From: CATOSP01 sp965237775
GTDB taxonomy: Bacteria; Chloroflexota; Dehalococcoidia; Lucifugimonadales; UBA3495
Assembly (NCBI GenBank): GCA_965237775.1
Contig: OZ250155.1
Coordinates: 2,914,001-2,978,000, forward strand
DNA length: 64,000 nt
Reading direction: 5' to 3'
A program made the position numbers and the translations under genes. Each line of letters starts with the position of its first letter. Within the stretch, counting starts at the first letter, position 1. This document shows, piece by piece, positions 26,799-35,785 of the stretch. The notes beneath the pieces are model-generated. The model did not search any database. It saw nothing but the letters and a program-made list of their open reading frames with translations, and was not told the origin of the DNA.

Positions 26799-27449
26799 CT
26801 AAGACGCGGCATCCTCGCCCGCGCCTAAGACCCTGCTCATCGCTTCCTGGAACACGCTGTATGGATGGGCGCCGGTAAACAGCAAGTTGCCCACCAGAAA
26901 TGTGGGAATCCCCCTGATTCCCTACTGTAGTGCCTGCTGGTACTGGCCCATCACAACCGAGGAGAGTTGCTGGTCCTCCAACGTCTTTACCAGATCGGCG
27001 GAGTCCAGTCCCACCTGGGCGCCAATACCGCTGACAACCTCTAGGTCGCCCAGGTCCTTCCCCTCGCTCCAGAATGCCTGGTAGGCAGCCTGGTGGAACT
27101 CCATGAACTTGCCGTACTGCTGGGCGTACTCGGTGGCTTCCAGAGCATACATGGTGTTGGGGGTCACCGGAGGCGGCTTCATGATGAGCCCGGCTTCCCT
27201 GGCGTAGCCACGCAGCGGTTCAGACAACTCGCCGGGGCTCTCGCCGGACCTTGGCTCGCGGGCGAGACCCTCCTTGGGGGTGTCGGGGCGCAGCAGGTAA
27301 GCCCGCCCCTCGATCTCTATGTTGTACTCTTGCTCCAGCTTTTCGACCCGCTCCAGGCCGATATAACACCAGGGTCAAACGTAGTCGTACCAGACGGCTA
27401 CCTTGACTGGTTCTTGGTCTTGTCCTGGGCGCTGAATGGGAATGGTCAT
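26799..27449 (-). CDS. DsbA/FrnE-like thioredoxin-fold protein, apparent selenoprotein (UGA codon 25), with amber codon 176
   Basis: Read from ATG at 27449 (GGAG seven bases upstream), the frame gives VKVAVWYDYV, then TGA (27375-27377), then PWCYIGLERVEKLEQEY. Every FrnE/DsbA homologue has Cys-Pro-Trp-Cys there, so TGA replaces the first catalytic cysteine and would give a Sec-Pro-Trp-Cys centre. The frame stays open through RAYLLRPDTPKEG and the helical insert. A TAG follows at 26922-26924 (codon 176), directly before GIRGIPTFLVG, the cis-proline loop, and the frame then runs to TAG at 26799. About 216 codons is normal for FrnE. UGA as Sec is inferred from position, the second thiol-redox case near 60 kb and a SECIS-like hairpin. 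The TAG most likely is a nonsense mutation or sequence error, which would remove the cis-Pro loop. Confidence 0.75.
27343..27361 (-). promoter_or_regulatory. SECIS-like hairpin in the DsbA/FrnE-like gene
   Basis: On the minus strand TCGGCC pairs with GGTCGA (6 bp, one G-U) around the loop TGGAGCG. The loop starts 19 bases after the TGA and has G in its second position, within the 16-37-base window and loop rule commonly used for bacterial SECIS elements. The stem is short. Confidence 0.45.
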
Positions 27450-27522
27450 CTATCCGCTCCTAAAGCGCGCCGGATACTGTTCCCGGCGCAGGATGAAGGG
27501 AAATTGGTCGCTAAGAAACTGA

Positions 27523-28260
27523 CTAGGAATCGCGGTGGTTAAGGGAGAGAGACTGGGGAGCGCCTTCCAACAGAGTGCCTAGCTCGTCCAGGGTCGTGAT
27601 CTTGGGGCAGTCGGTTACATCTTTTTGCCAGCCGCCACGGTCAATCAGCACACCGTGGATTCCAACCGCACGAGCTCCAAGGACATCCGACCGGTACTGG
27701 TCACCAACGTGTACCGCCTCTTCAGCTTCCACCTTCACGCGTGACAAGGCGGCTAGAAACATCGCCTTGTCGGGTTTCTCCGCTCCAGGGTCGATGGGAC
27801 TTACACAGAAGTCCAAATAGGGGGCCAACCCCACCTGGCGGCAAAGCTCGTCCATATCACGCCGTAGGTTGGACACCACACCCAACAAGTAGCCCTGTTC
27901 TCTCAGCGAGGCCAAGACGGGAATAGTATCGTCGAAAGGTACGAAGTCCTTGGGGACGGAAATCGCAAGCTCCCAGATTTGTTTCGCCAGGTCCAGAGTC
28001 ACAGGCACACCGGCATTATCCAGGATCATTTGCTCGTAATGGGCGAAGAAGTCGAGCCGGTCCTCGGCGGACCGCAGGCTCAGAGGTTGCCGGGCGTTTT
28101 CCTGGTTGAAGAAAACGTCGGCCACGGAATAACCGTGGTTGATATTAGACTTGGATACTCCCAACCCCAACTCCCGGCATGCGGACTGTTGAATCTCGTC
28201 TAAGGGAGGCCAGAACCGCACCAGGGTGTTGTACAGGTCAAAGGATATCACTTTGATCAT
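27523..28260 (-). CDS. HAD-family hydrolase
   Basis: 245 residues. Motif I is VISFDLYNTLVRF, motif II VVSNLRRD, the conserved lysine lies in GAEKPDKAMF and motif IV is HVGDQYRSDVLGARAVG. The cap is helical, as in phosphoglycolate phosphatase and haloacid dehalogenase relatives. Length and motif spacing are standard. It lies 73 bases upstream of the DsbA-like gene on the same strand and may share its transcript. Substrate unknown. Confidence 0.87.
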   Translation of the reverse strand: MIKVISFDLYNTLVRFWPPLDEIQQSACRELGLGVSKSNINHGYSVADVFFNQENARQPLSLRSAEDRLDFFAHYEQMILDNAGVPVTLDLAKQIWELAISVPKDFVPFDDTIPVLASLREQGYLLGVVSNLRRDMDELCRQVGLAPYLDFCVSPIDPGAEKPDKAMFLAALSRVKVEAEEAVHVGDQYRSDVLGARAVGIHGVLIDRGGWQKDVTDCPKITTLDELGTLLEGAPQSLSLNHRDS

Positions 28261-28523
28261 CTACGCTGCCGCTTCCTTGCTCCCCCGGTAACCTCACGGG
28301 CTTGGGACCCCAGGCCATCGCCATGGCAAAATGGAGTCCCTTCAAGGGGGGGAAGGCTGAGGCATTTTAGCACACCGCGCCTGGGTTTGGAATCCTAGCC
28401 GGTCAATTCAAACCCCGGAACGGGCCAAAGGACCATCAACCCTGTCGATACTTGCCTCCGGACTCCTGGTTAAGTATGCTGGGCCGTGGCCGACACCAAT
28501 ATCGTCACTTGGAGAGGCGGGAC

Positions 28524-28988
28524 ATGCGGCTTGCCGTTGGCGCGGACCATGCGGGTTTCGAGTTAAAGCAACTCCTGGTTCCCTGGCTGGAATCAGCCGG
28601 ACACTCAGTCGTCGACATGGGCGCACACGAGCTGGACAATGACGACGATTATCCCGATTTCTCCGCCGCGGTGGCCGAGACGGTCCGGGCGGGCGAGGTC
28701 GAGCGTGGAATAATCGTCTGCGGCAGCGGGGTCGGCGCATCGATCACTGCTAATAAAGTCCCCGGCGTCCGCGCCTGCGTCTGCCATGATACCTACACCG
28801 CCCACCAGGGTGTCGAGCACGACGATATGAATGTGGTCTGCGTCGGCGCAAGGGTTATCGGGCTGGACCTATCCAAGGACATCATTACCTCGTTTCTTGG
28901 CGCCAGTTTCATCCCGGAGCCCCGGTTCAAGCGGCGGTTGGAAAAGCTGAACGCCGTGGAGCGAAGGGGGCAGGAAACCTCCCTTTGA
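28524..28988 (+). CDS. rpiB: Ribose-5-phosphate isomerase B
   Basis: 154 residues, RpiB/LacAB fold: VGADHAGFELK at the N-terminus with the substrate-binding Asp-His, GIIVCGSGVGASITANKVPG (active-site cysteine in VCGSG), and VRACVCHDTYTAHQGVEHDD. It interconverts ribose-5-phosphate and ribulose-5-phosphate in the pentose phosphate pathway. ATG at 28524 has GGAG upstream. The C-terminus is only slightly longer than usual. Confidence 0.95.
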   Translation: MRLAVGADHAGFELKQLLVPWLESAGHSVVDMGAHELDNDDDYPDFSAAVAETVRAGEVERGIIVCGSGVGASITANKVPGVRACVCHDTYTAHQGVEHDDMNVVCVGARVIGLDLSKDIITSFLGASFIPEPRFKRRLEKLNAVERRGQETSL

Positions 28989-29008
28989 AGATGTACCAGC
29001 CAATCTCG

Positions 29009-29791
29009 CTATAGCTGGACCAGGAGACGCAGGGCCTCTGTAACCTCGGCAGGGGAGTCTACTCTGTGCAGCGCCCGGGTAGGCAACCTCGCGGCCCCAA
29101 CGAATACGGCAATGCCGTTTCCCTCCTGGACTACGGCGAAACCATCCTCATCGGTGACATCGTCGCCGAAGAACATTGTAAGCGCCGCCTCCGGGCACAT
29201 CTCCTGCAGCATGGCCACCGCCTTCCCCTTGTCCCAGTCCAGGTTGGGCCGGACCTCCAAGACCATTTTCCCCGCCGTGGTCCTCAACCGTCCCGAAAGT
29301 ACGTGAGGCATTACGGAGTCGTTGAAGCGGCGTTGCACCTCAGCCATCAAATCTTCCGGCGTCAAACGATAGTGGACGCTGAGAGTCAAGCCCTTGTCCT
29401 CTATGATGACTCCGGGAAGTCCGGACAAAGCCTCCTTCAGGTCCTTAACCGCCCGCTCCTGCGTCTCTCTCATCTGCCCGGCAGCGGGATGAACGAATGA
29501 CACGCCGGGCCCAGACATTTCGAACCCGTGGTTGCCCGCGAATATCATGCCGGCCACATCAACCCTGGAGGTCACATCCTCCAATCCTCTACCGCTAATT
29601 ACTCCGGCGATATACTCCTCTCGTTGGCTGAGATTGGTCAAAAGGCCCCTGGTCCGAAGGGATAGCGCGGCAAGCTCCGGGCGTTCGGCAATTGGCGCAA
29701 GAGTACCGTCGAAATCGAATAGGAAGAGCGTCTTCTCCGCATTCCGGACTCTGCGGGCAATGCTCGGCCAAACGCTTAGCAGATGGGGCAT
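29009..29791 (-). CDS. otsB: Trehalose-6-phosphate phosphatase
   Basis: 260 residues, HAD type IIB. FLFDFDGTLAPIAERPE carries the nucleophile Asp; GVISGRGLEDV, GNHGFEMSGPG and MFFGDDVTDEDGFAV are the other family motifs. It removes phosphate from trehalose-6-phosphate to make trehalose, an osmo- and stress-protectant. The gene ends the otsA-otsB pair: otsA lies immediately upstream on the same strand, 51 bases away. Confidence 0.94.
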   Translation of the reverse strand: MPHLLSVWPSIARRVRNAEKTLFLFDFDGTLAPIAERPELAALSLRTRGLLTNLSQREEYIAGVISGRGLEDVTSRVDVAGMIFAGNHGFEMSGPGVSFVHPAAGQMRETQERAVKDLKEALSGLPGVIIEDKGLTLSVHYRLTPEDLMAEVQRRFNDSVMPHVLSGRLRTTAGKMVLEVRPNLDWDKGKAVAMLQEMCPEAALTMFFGDDVTDEDGFAVVQEGNGIAVFVGAARLPTRALHRVDSPAEVTEALRLLVQL

Positions 29792-29842
29792 GGTGGAGGT
29801 GGAGTGGGCGTCTTTAGCGGAGATACGTCCGGGTCTGGTGTC

Positions 29843-31378
29843 CTAGCGGTTGCGGACGGGCCGCCGGGCGCGGCGCGGGCCTTGCATCAGCTCCACCAGG
29901 AGCCTGGCAGCCCACTTATAGATGTTGTTCTCCCGGACAATCGACCGCATCCGCACCATGCGGGCGCGGCGTTCCTCGTATGGCATTTCGACAGCGTCCA
30001 ATATGGCGTCGGCGAAATGCTCGGTGGCGTAGGGGTTGACTATCAAGGCGTCGGTCAACTCGTGGGCGGCCCCGGTGAAGGGGCTCAGTATCAGAACGCC
30101 GTCTTCATCGAACCGGCTTGCAACGTATTCTTTCGCTACGAGGTTCATCCCATCGTGCAGCGAACTGACAACGCAGAACTGGGCCAGCCGGCGCAATGCG
30201 AGCAAGGACATGTTGGGTAGGTCGGTGGGCAGGTAGATTATCGGCTTCCAATCGTCAGTCCCGAACCGTCCGTTAATGTCCTCCAGCAACCCCTCGATCT
30301 GCTCTGCTAGCTGTTGATATGCGTCGATGCTGGTGCGGCTCATCACTCCGGCTTGGACGAACACCACTTTCCCGACGTAACCCGGATTCTTTTCCAGGAA
30401 CCTTCCAATGGCGCGGAACCGGTGGGGAATCCCCTTGGTGTAGTCTATGCGGTCGATGCCCAACCCAACGACCATACCCTCCAACCCCAGTTCATCTGAC
30501 AGGCGCTCCATCTCCTCGGTGACGTAGACACTGGCCGCGCTCTGACACACATCCTCGAAGTCAACACTGATCGGGAATGGCCGGACTAACGTAGGCTCGT
30601 TCCGGTAATTGACCAGCGAGTAATCGACGTCTACCCGGCTATCCACCGTGCGGGACACGGTCTCGAGGAAGTTATTGCAGTGGTCCCCGATGTGAAAGCC
30701 AAGGAGGTCGTTGCCCAACAAACCGTCAAGCAACTCAGCTTGCCACGGACAGATCCGGAATACCTCCGGATTAGGCCACGGAATATGCCAGAACTGGCCG
30801 GTAATAACGTCCGGGTCTGCGTCCCTGATTAGCCGGGGCAACAAGGCCAAGTGGTAGTCCTGGGTGAACACGGCCGCGGGATAACCCGCGATTTCGTCAA
30901 GGACCTGTTTGGCGAACTCCTCGTTCACGGCCTGGTAGGTCTGCCAATCGTCGGCATCGAATACGGGCTCGGTGTAGGCGTTGTGGCACAGTGGCCACAG
31001 CGCCTCGTTGGAAAAACCGTAGTAATACCCCTGTTCTTGAGCCTCGGTGAGCCATACCAGACGCAGCGTATACGCCGGGTCGTCGGGTGGGACTGCGATC
31101 TTGTTCTGCTCGTCCACCGCGTACCAGTCACCCTTACCGCCGCCATAAGCGACCCAAGTGCCGCCGCATTCCTGCATCAGGGGGTCTATCGCCGTCGTCA
31201 GGCCCCCCGCCGGCATAACGTAGCGCAGCTTACCCTCAATGAGTTCGTGGATGTAGGGTTGGCGATTGGAGACGACCACTAATCGGTAATCCCCGATTTC
31301 GCGTTGAACTAGCCTGCGCAGGCTCTCACTATTCCAGGTAGGAGTGGTCACTATCTGGCTCTGATGGGGCGAAAACAA
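29843..31378 (-). CDS. otsA: Trehalose-6-phosphate synthase
   Basis: 511 residues, glycosyltransferase family 20. VVVSNRQPYIHELIEG is the N-terminal variant of SNR-P, MPAGGLTTAIDPLM the UDP-glucose loop, VFTQDYHLALLPRLIRD and GIDRIDYTKGIPHRFRAIG the catalytic-domain motifs. The late Glu is in LILSPFTGAAHELTDALIVNP. It joins UDP-glucose and glucose-6-phosphate. The TTG start at 31378 is not certain; the true start may be slightly downstream. With otsB it forms a complete two-step trehalose pathway. Confidence 0.94.
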   Translation of the reverse strand: MFSPHQSQIVTTPTWNSESLRRLVQREIGDYRLVVVSNRQPYIHELIEGKLRYVMPAGGLTTAIDPLMQECGGTWVAYGGGKGDWYAVDEQNKIAVPPDDPAYTLRLVWLTEAQEQGYYYGFSNEALWPLCHNAYTEPVFDADDWQTYQAVNEEFAKQVLDEIAGYPAAVFTQDYHLALLPRLIRDADPDVITGQFWHIPWPNPEVFRICPWQAELLDGLLGNDLLGFHIGDHCNNFLETVSRTVDSRVDVDYSLVNYRNEPTLVRPFPISVDFEDVCQSAASVYVTEEMERLSDELGLEGMVVGLGIDRIDYTKGIPHRFRAIGRFLEKNPGYVGKVVFVQAGVMSRTSIDAYQQLAEQIEGLLEDINGRFGTDDWKPIIYLPTDLPNMSLLALRRLAQFCVVSSLHDGMNLVAKEYVASRFDEDGVLILSPFTGAAHELTDALIVNPYATEHFADAILDAVEMPYEERRARMVRMRSIVRENNIYKWAARLLVELMQGPRRARRPVRNR

Positions 31379-31559
31379 CGGTCGCTGGCCCTAAACCGCT
31401 GCATTCGGGATGCGCGTTCGTGGAAAGCAACGCACCTGGGGAACTGGCTTCAGGCGTGTCCGCCAACAGTCGGCGGTCACTGGGGTCGAGGTAATTCTCC
31501 CACAGGGGACCCTGGAAATCAACCGGCGTGTGTCGCCGCGTCCGTTAAACAACGAGAAA

Positions 31560-31588
31560 TTGACAGAAAACTATCCAGTGAGTACGAT
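31560..31588 (+). promoter_or_regulatory. Promoter upstream of the alpha/beta hydrolase
   Basis: TTGACA (31560-31565), a 17-base spacer, TACGAT (31583-31588). Full -35 and four-of-six -10 matches; 74 bases before the start codon. Confidence 0.6.
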
Positions 31589-31661
31589 AGCCGCACCACT
31601 CGCCGGTTCCACTTCGCGACTGGTTTAACCAACCTCAAATTCGCCGAAACCAGGAGGCGCT

Positions 31662-32459
31662 ATGTTCGTCAGACGGGACCTGACCGACTCGGTTCCCACT
31701 CCGGAAGGAGACATGCATTATGTCAAGCAGGGGAGCGGGTTCCCCCTGGTTATGCTCCACCCTCTAGGTACTTCGACCTGGGCATGGCACACGGTTATCG
31801 ATGCCCTAAGCCACCATTACACTTGCTACGCTTTCGACATGCTCGGGCATGGCGAGTCCGACAAGCCGACCCGCCATTTCAACATCCCTGACTATGCCAA
31901 CGCCTTGGACCACGCCTGCCAACTACTCAACATCCACCGCGGTCATTACGTGGGCAACTCAGTGGGCGCGGTTCTGGCCACCGAGATGGCAGCCAGCTAC
32001 CCAGAACGACTGGATAAACTGGTCCTCGTGGGTATGCCGGTGTGGCCGCCCTTCACAGCTCCGCAGCGGCTGGCTGAGTCCTCGGGCGGGTACGACGAAG
32101 ACGGGTTGCCCAAGCCCAGGACCATGGAAGACGTCAGGGCATCCACCACCTTCGCCGACCCTCAGCCTGAATGGGTCGAAGCCCAGAATCAGACCAGGGC
32201 TCAGGCCGGCGTCTGGGTCAAGAATCTGATGGAATCCCTGTCCTACTACGACGTTATGTCGCGGCTGCCGTTAATCAAGGCCTCCTCCACTATGGTCATG
32301 TACGGAGAGATCGACCGGTTGCGGGACGGTGAGGAACTGCTTCACAATAACATCTCTAACGCGACCAAAGTCGTTCTTCCCGGACTTGGTCATATCCCTC
32401 AGATCGAAGACCCGGAGGCGTTTGTCGGCGCGCTGCTGCCCTTCTTGCAGCCGGCCTAG
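31662..32459 (+). CDS. Alpha/beta hydrolase
   Basis: 265 residues. The oxyanion region LVMLHPLGTSTWAW is followed by the nucleophile elbow YVGNSVGAVLA (Ser100), the acid in MYGEIDRLRDGEE and the catalytic His in GLGHIPQIEDP. Typical of small esterase/C-C hydrolase or haloalkane-type enzymes; substrate not evident. GGAGG precedes the ATG closely. It sits just upstream of an NMT1-type binding-protein gene. Confidence 0.88.
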   Translation: MFVRRDLTDSVPTPEGDMHYVKQGSGFPLVMLHPLGTSTWAWHTVIDALSHHYTCYAFDMLGHGESDKPTRHFNIPDYANALDHACQLLNIHRGHYVGNSVGAVLATEMAASYPERLDKLVLVGMPVWPPFTAPQRLAESSGGYDEDGLPKPRTMEDVRASTTFADPQPEWVEAQNQTRAQAGVWVKNLMESLSYYDVMSRLPLIKASSTMVMYGEIDRLRDGEELLHNNISNATKVVLPGLGHIPQIEDPEAFVGALLPFLQPA

Positions 32460-32563
32460 TCCGGCCGGCTGGCCAGCAATCTTGATTTGAGCGGCTCCGG
32501 GGCGGGTCCGTCTGGACCTGCTCTGGATGCCATGTACCTTTCCGACATGCCCACGGAGGCTAT

Positions 32564-33487
32564 TTGACCACCACCCGCCGGCCATTGCGTCTGATGGAGA
32601 CCTTTCGGTCGGTTTTCTATACACCGATCTACGTGGCGGTGGCCGGGGGGTTCCTGGAAACCGAAGGGTTGGACGTCTCCTTCTCGACCTGCCCGGCCCG
32701 GTACGCCCATCCCCTTAGCGCTTTGATCCAGGGCGCGACGGATATCACGCAAAGCGGCATCATGCGCTCGATCATCGCCTCGGACTGGGGAGCGGAAAGC
32801 GTACCGGCCCACTTCGCCAAGATCAACGCTAGAGACGGGTTCTTCGTGCTGGGCCGCCGGCCTACGGAAGACTTCCGCTGGGACGAGCTTCGCGGCGCGA
32901 CTGTGATTCCCGTTGGATTCTCTCCCATGCCCTGGGCATCGTTCCAGTTCGCGCTACGGAAAAACGAGGTGGACCCCGCCGACCTCACCCTGGTTACGGG
33001 ACTTCCACTAAACGAGGCTGTAGAAGCCTTCAAGCAAGGCCGCGCCGACTTCATACATCTGCCCGAACCCGCAGCCGAGGTCTTGCTGGCGGACGGGACT
33101 GCGCATCTCGCCGCGGCATTGGGCCCGGTGAACGGCCACATCGCCTACAGTTCCTTCGCCGCCACCAACACTTTCCTGGACCGGGAACAGGACACCGTTC
33201 AGCGCTTTGTGTTGGGGTTTTCGCGGGCCCTTCGTTGGCTGCATGAGTCTCCCGCTGCGGCCGTCGGTGATCTGGCAGCTCAGTTCTTTCCCGAGACTGA
33301 CCCAGCCTTGATCGTTCAGTCGGTCAGCCGATACAAAGAACAGGAGACCTGGCCAGAGGACCCGACACTGGCGCCTCCCGAATTCGATGGACTCCAGGAC
33401 ATACTCATTGCCGCGGGAATGGTACAAGAACGCCAGCCATACGATAAAGTAGTCCGGCCCGAGTTCGTCCAGTCCGCCTTGGGATAG
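32564..33487 (+). CDS. NMT1/THI5-like substrate-binding protein
   Basis: 307 residues starting TTRRPLRLMETFRSVF (TTG at 32564, GGAGG five bases upstream). It has LETEGLDVSFSTCPA, the FIHLPEPAAEVLL segment and other features of the periplasmic-binding-like NMT1/SsuA fold. No signal peptide is visible, so it may act in the cytoplasm, as THI5-like pyrimidine-precursor enzymes do, or be a non-exported ligand sensor. No permease or ATPase gene follows. Ligand unknown. Confidence 0.75.
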   Translation: MTTTRRPLRLMETFRSVFYTPIYVAVAGGFLETEGLDVSFSTCPARYAHPLSALIQGATDITQSGIMRSIIASDWGAESVPAHFAKINARDGFFVLGRRPTEDFRWDELRGATVIPVGFSPMPWASFQFALRKNEVDPADLTLVTGLPLNEAVEAFKQGRADFIHLPEPAAEVLLADGTAHLAAALGPVNGHIAYSSFAATNTFLDREQDTVQRFVLGFSRALRWLHESPAAAVGDLAAQFFPETDPALIVQSVSRYKEQETWPEDPTLAPPEFDGLQDILIAAGMVQERQPYDKVVRPEFVQSALG

Positions 33488-33529
33488 CGAAGTATTCCCG
33501 GTGACTCCTCTCCAATCCCGAAGCTGCGC

Positions 33530-34087
33530 TTGCCCCAATCCAAACCTTTGATCCGCACCATATTGCTTCAAGCCCTATTGGCCGCCGCCCTGTGGCTGTT
33601 CGCGGGGCCAGGGGAACTGCTAGCCAATGGGGCAACCCGGCTGCTGGTCAAAGACGCCCAGGCTGGTCCGTATCTGCTACAGGTGGGTATCCTCCCCGGG
33701 ACTCCAAGGGTCGGGACCTTGCACGTAACGGTCTTGGTCAACGAGGCCGCCGGGGGTACTCCCCTTTCCGACGCGTTGGTCGACGTCATGGTGCGGGGAC
33801 CGGAGGACGCGACCGACGCGGGGCCGGTGAGGGCCACCAATTCCGTGCAAGACCTCCGGTTCTATGAAGCCAACCTGCCCCTAGACGTCAAAGGTAGCTG
33901 GACGCTGACGGTAGACACCCACGGCGCCCTGGGACAAGGCCAACTCACTCTGCCGTTGCAGGTCAAAGCATCTCAGAGTCTCGACTTGGTGTACGTTCTG
34001 GCCGCGATCGTGGCGGTTTCCGCATTAAGTCTCTGGCTCTGGGACAGATTGAGGGCGGGGCGCAAAAGGCGCAGCCAAGAATCGTGA
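33530..34087 (+). CDS. Exported YtkA/FixH-like domain protein with C-terminal membrane anchor
   Basis: 185 residues. A hydrophobic signal segment (IRTILLQALLAAALWLFAG) is followed by a beta-sandwich-like domain, with GTLHVTVLVNEAAGG and GSWTLTVDTHGALG typical of YtkA/FixH-like periplasmic domains. A C-terminal membrane helix (LVYVLAAIVAVSALSLWLW) ends in a basic tail. The start is weakly defined (TTG at 33530). The 515-residue membrane protein follows 16 bases later, so the two probably act together at the membrane, perhaps in metal handling. That is inference. Confidence 0.65.
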   Translation: MPQSKPLIRTILLQALLAAALWLFAGPGELLANGATRLLVKDAQAGPYLLQVGILPGTPRVGTLHVTVLVNEAAGGTPLSDALVDVMVRGPEDATDAGPVRATNSVQDLRFYEANLPLDVKGSWTLTVDTHGALGQGQLTLPLQVKASQSLDLVYVLAAIVAVSALSLWLWDRLRAGRKRRSQES

Positions 34088-34103
34088 ACCATCCCGCGCT
34101 AAG

Positions 34104-35651
34104 ATGAGATTCCTCAAGAGCATCCTGCCCCTGGCAGTCCTTGCTTTTTCACTTGGAGCCGGGCCGGTCTACGCCCACGGATTCGGAGAGCGGACCGAGT
34201 TGCCCGTTCCCCTCGCGTATTTCCTGTTGGGCTCGGGCGCGGTAGTCGCGCTGTCCTTCGTAATCATGGGTGTTTTCGTCAAAGGCGCGGCTGCCGGCCC
34301 CTCCTATTTTCGCTTCGATCTGCTCCGTTACTCCTGGTTAGGAGCAGTTCTAACCAACCCTGTCCTGGGAACGATCATCAAATCACTATCCGTTTTTCTA
34401 CTCGCGCTAGTCGTCGCCACCGGACTGTTTGGGACTCAGACGCCCTCGGCCAACTTCGCGCCCAGTTTTGTCTGGATTATTTGGTGGGTCGGAATGGCAT
34501 ACGTCGTAGCGTTGCTCGGAAACGTTTGGGCCCTGATCAACCCATGGAAAGCGCTGTTCGATTGGTGGGAGTGGTTACACGCCAGACTTCGACCGGAGAA
34601 TCCCCTCACACCTGTCCGCAACTACCCGGAAAAGTGGGGCATGTGGCCAGCCCTGGTCCTATTTCTGGCGTTTGCCTGGCTTCAGGACGCCTTTCCCAGG
34701 TCGGCCGTCCCAGGTCTTGTGGCGGCAATGGCCATCGCGTACTCCGGCCTCACGTTTGCTGGGATGGCGGTCTTCGGCAAGCATCAGTGGTTGAGAAATG
34801 GCGAGGTCTTCTCAGTTGTGTTCAGTTTCCTCGCCCGCTTCTCCCTCACGGAAGTACGGGTCATGGACGCTGAATCTTGCCAGGTCTGTGCCGGCGGTTG
34901 CCGGAGCCAGGTTGACGGGTGTGTAGACTGCTACGAATGCTTCGCGAGGTCCAAGTCCCGGCAGCTAAACCTCCGGCCTTTCGCTATGGGGTTGTCCAGG
35001 TCCGAGCCGGTGACTAACGACATTCTCGCCGTGGTCGTGCTGCTTTTGGCAACGGTTACCTTCGACGGGTTCAGCGCGACACCGGCCTGGGTGGAGGTGC
35101 AGTCGCTCTTCCTTACCGCGTTCCCTGGCTTGATAGGCAACCAAATTATCAACGGGCCTGTGATCGCCGACACGCTGGGAGTGCTGCTTTTCCCGGTCAT
35201 TTTCTTCCTGGTCTACCTGCTATTTTCGTTCCTCATGTCCGGGTCGGTAGGCAACAGGTTCAGCGCGCTGGAATTGTCGCGGGTTTTCGCCTATTCCCTA
35301 ATACCGATCGCACTGGCATACAACATTTCCCACTTCATCACACTTCTGTTGGTGCAGGGACAACTAGTCATCAACCTTGCATCGGACCCTTTCGGTCTTG
35401 GGTGGGACCTGTTCGGCACCGCCGGCTACGAAGTGTACCAGGGCATAATCACCGCTGAAATTCTGTGGTTCCTATCGGTCGGCGTCGTGATCGTGGGCCA
35501 CATTCTTGCGGTATACCTCGCCCATCTGGCCTCCATGCGGTTTTTCCAGGACCGGGGCCTGGCAATGAATAGCCAATACCCCATGCTCACATTGATGGTC
35601 ATGTATACCGTCATAAGCCTTTGGATCCTCGCCCAACCCATAGCGGCGTGA
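34104..35651 (+). CDS. Polytopic membrane protein with a cytoplasmic or periplasmic Cys cluster
   Basis: 515 residues, signal-like N-terminus (LPLAVLAFSLGAGPVYAHG) and roughly ten hydrophobic segments. Between them is a hydrophilic stretch with six cysteines: C259-x2-C262-x3-C266 and C273-x2-C276-x2-C279 (SCQVCAGGCRSQVDGCVDC). This looks like a metal or Fe-S site. I do not recognise a named family, but it lies just after the YtkA/FixH-like gene and its length and topology are those of a real transporter- or oxidase-like membrane protein. Function unassigned. Confidence 0.65.
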   Translation: MRFLKSILPLAVLAFSLGAGPVYAHGFGERTELPVPLAYFLLGSGAVVALSFVIMGVFVKGAAAGPSYFRFDLLRYSWLGAVLTNPVLGTIIKSLSVFLLALVVATGLFGTQTPSANFAPSFVWIIWWVGMAYVVALLGNVWALINPWKALFDWWEWLHARLRPENPLTPVRNYPEKWGMWPALVLFLAFAWLQDAFPRSAVPGLVAAMAIAYSGLTFAGMAVFGKHQWLRNGEVFSVVFSFLARFSLTEVRVMDAESCQVCAGGCRSQVDGCVDCYECFARSKSRQLNLRPFAMGLSRSEPVTNDILAVVVLLLATVTFDGFSATPAWVEVQSLFLTAFPGLIGNQIINGPVIADTLGVLLFPVIFFLVYLLFSFLMSGSVGNRFSALELSRVFAYSLIPIALAYNISHFITLLLVQGQLVINLASDPFGLGWDLFGTAGYEVYQGIITAEILWFLSVGVVIVGHILAVYLAHLASMRFFQDRGLAMNSQYPMLTLMVMYTVISLWILAQPIAA

Positions 35652-35671
35652 CGTGCGGCCCCCACTTGATA

Positions 35672-35700
35672 GGCGGCGGCAGGTTCCCCACGCCGCCGCC
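35672..35700. repeat. 9-bp GC hairpin between the membrane protein and tyrA
   Basis: GGCGGCGGC (35672-35680) and GCCGCCGCC (35692-35700) form a stem with an 11-base loop. No T-run follows. It may be a weak terminator or a leader element of tyrA. Confidence 0.4.
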
Positions 35701-35785
35701 GATGGTGTAATATGGATTCTACTTATTCGCGCGGTCCCTTCAGTCCGCGTATTCTGAGCTAAACGCTACCTCCTGGAGGGAAGTC

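Noticed and set aside
26922..26924. TAG as pyrrolysine
   Set aside because: The position has no link to known Pyl proteins, TAG is used as an ordinary stop by several neighbours, and no pyl genes are visible.
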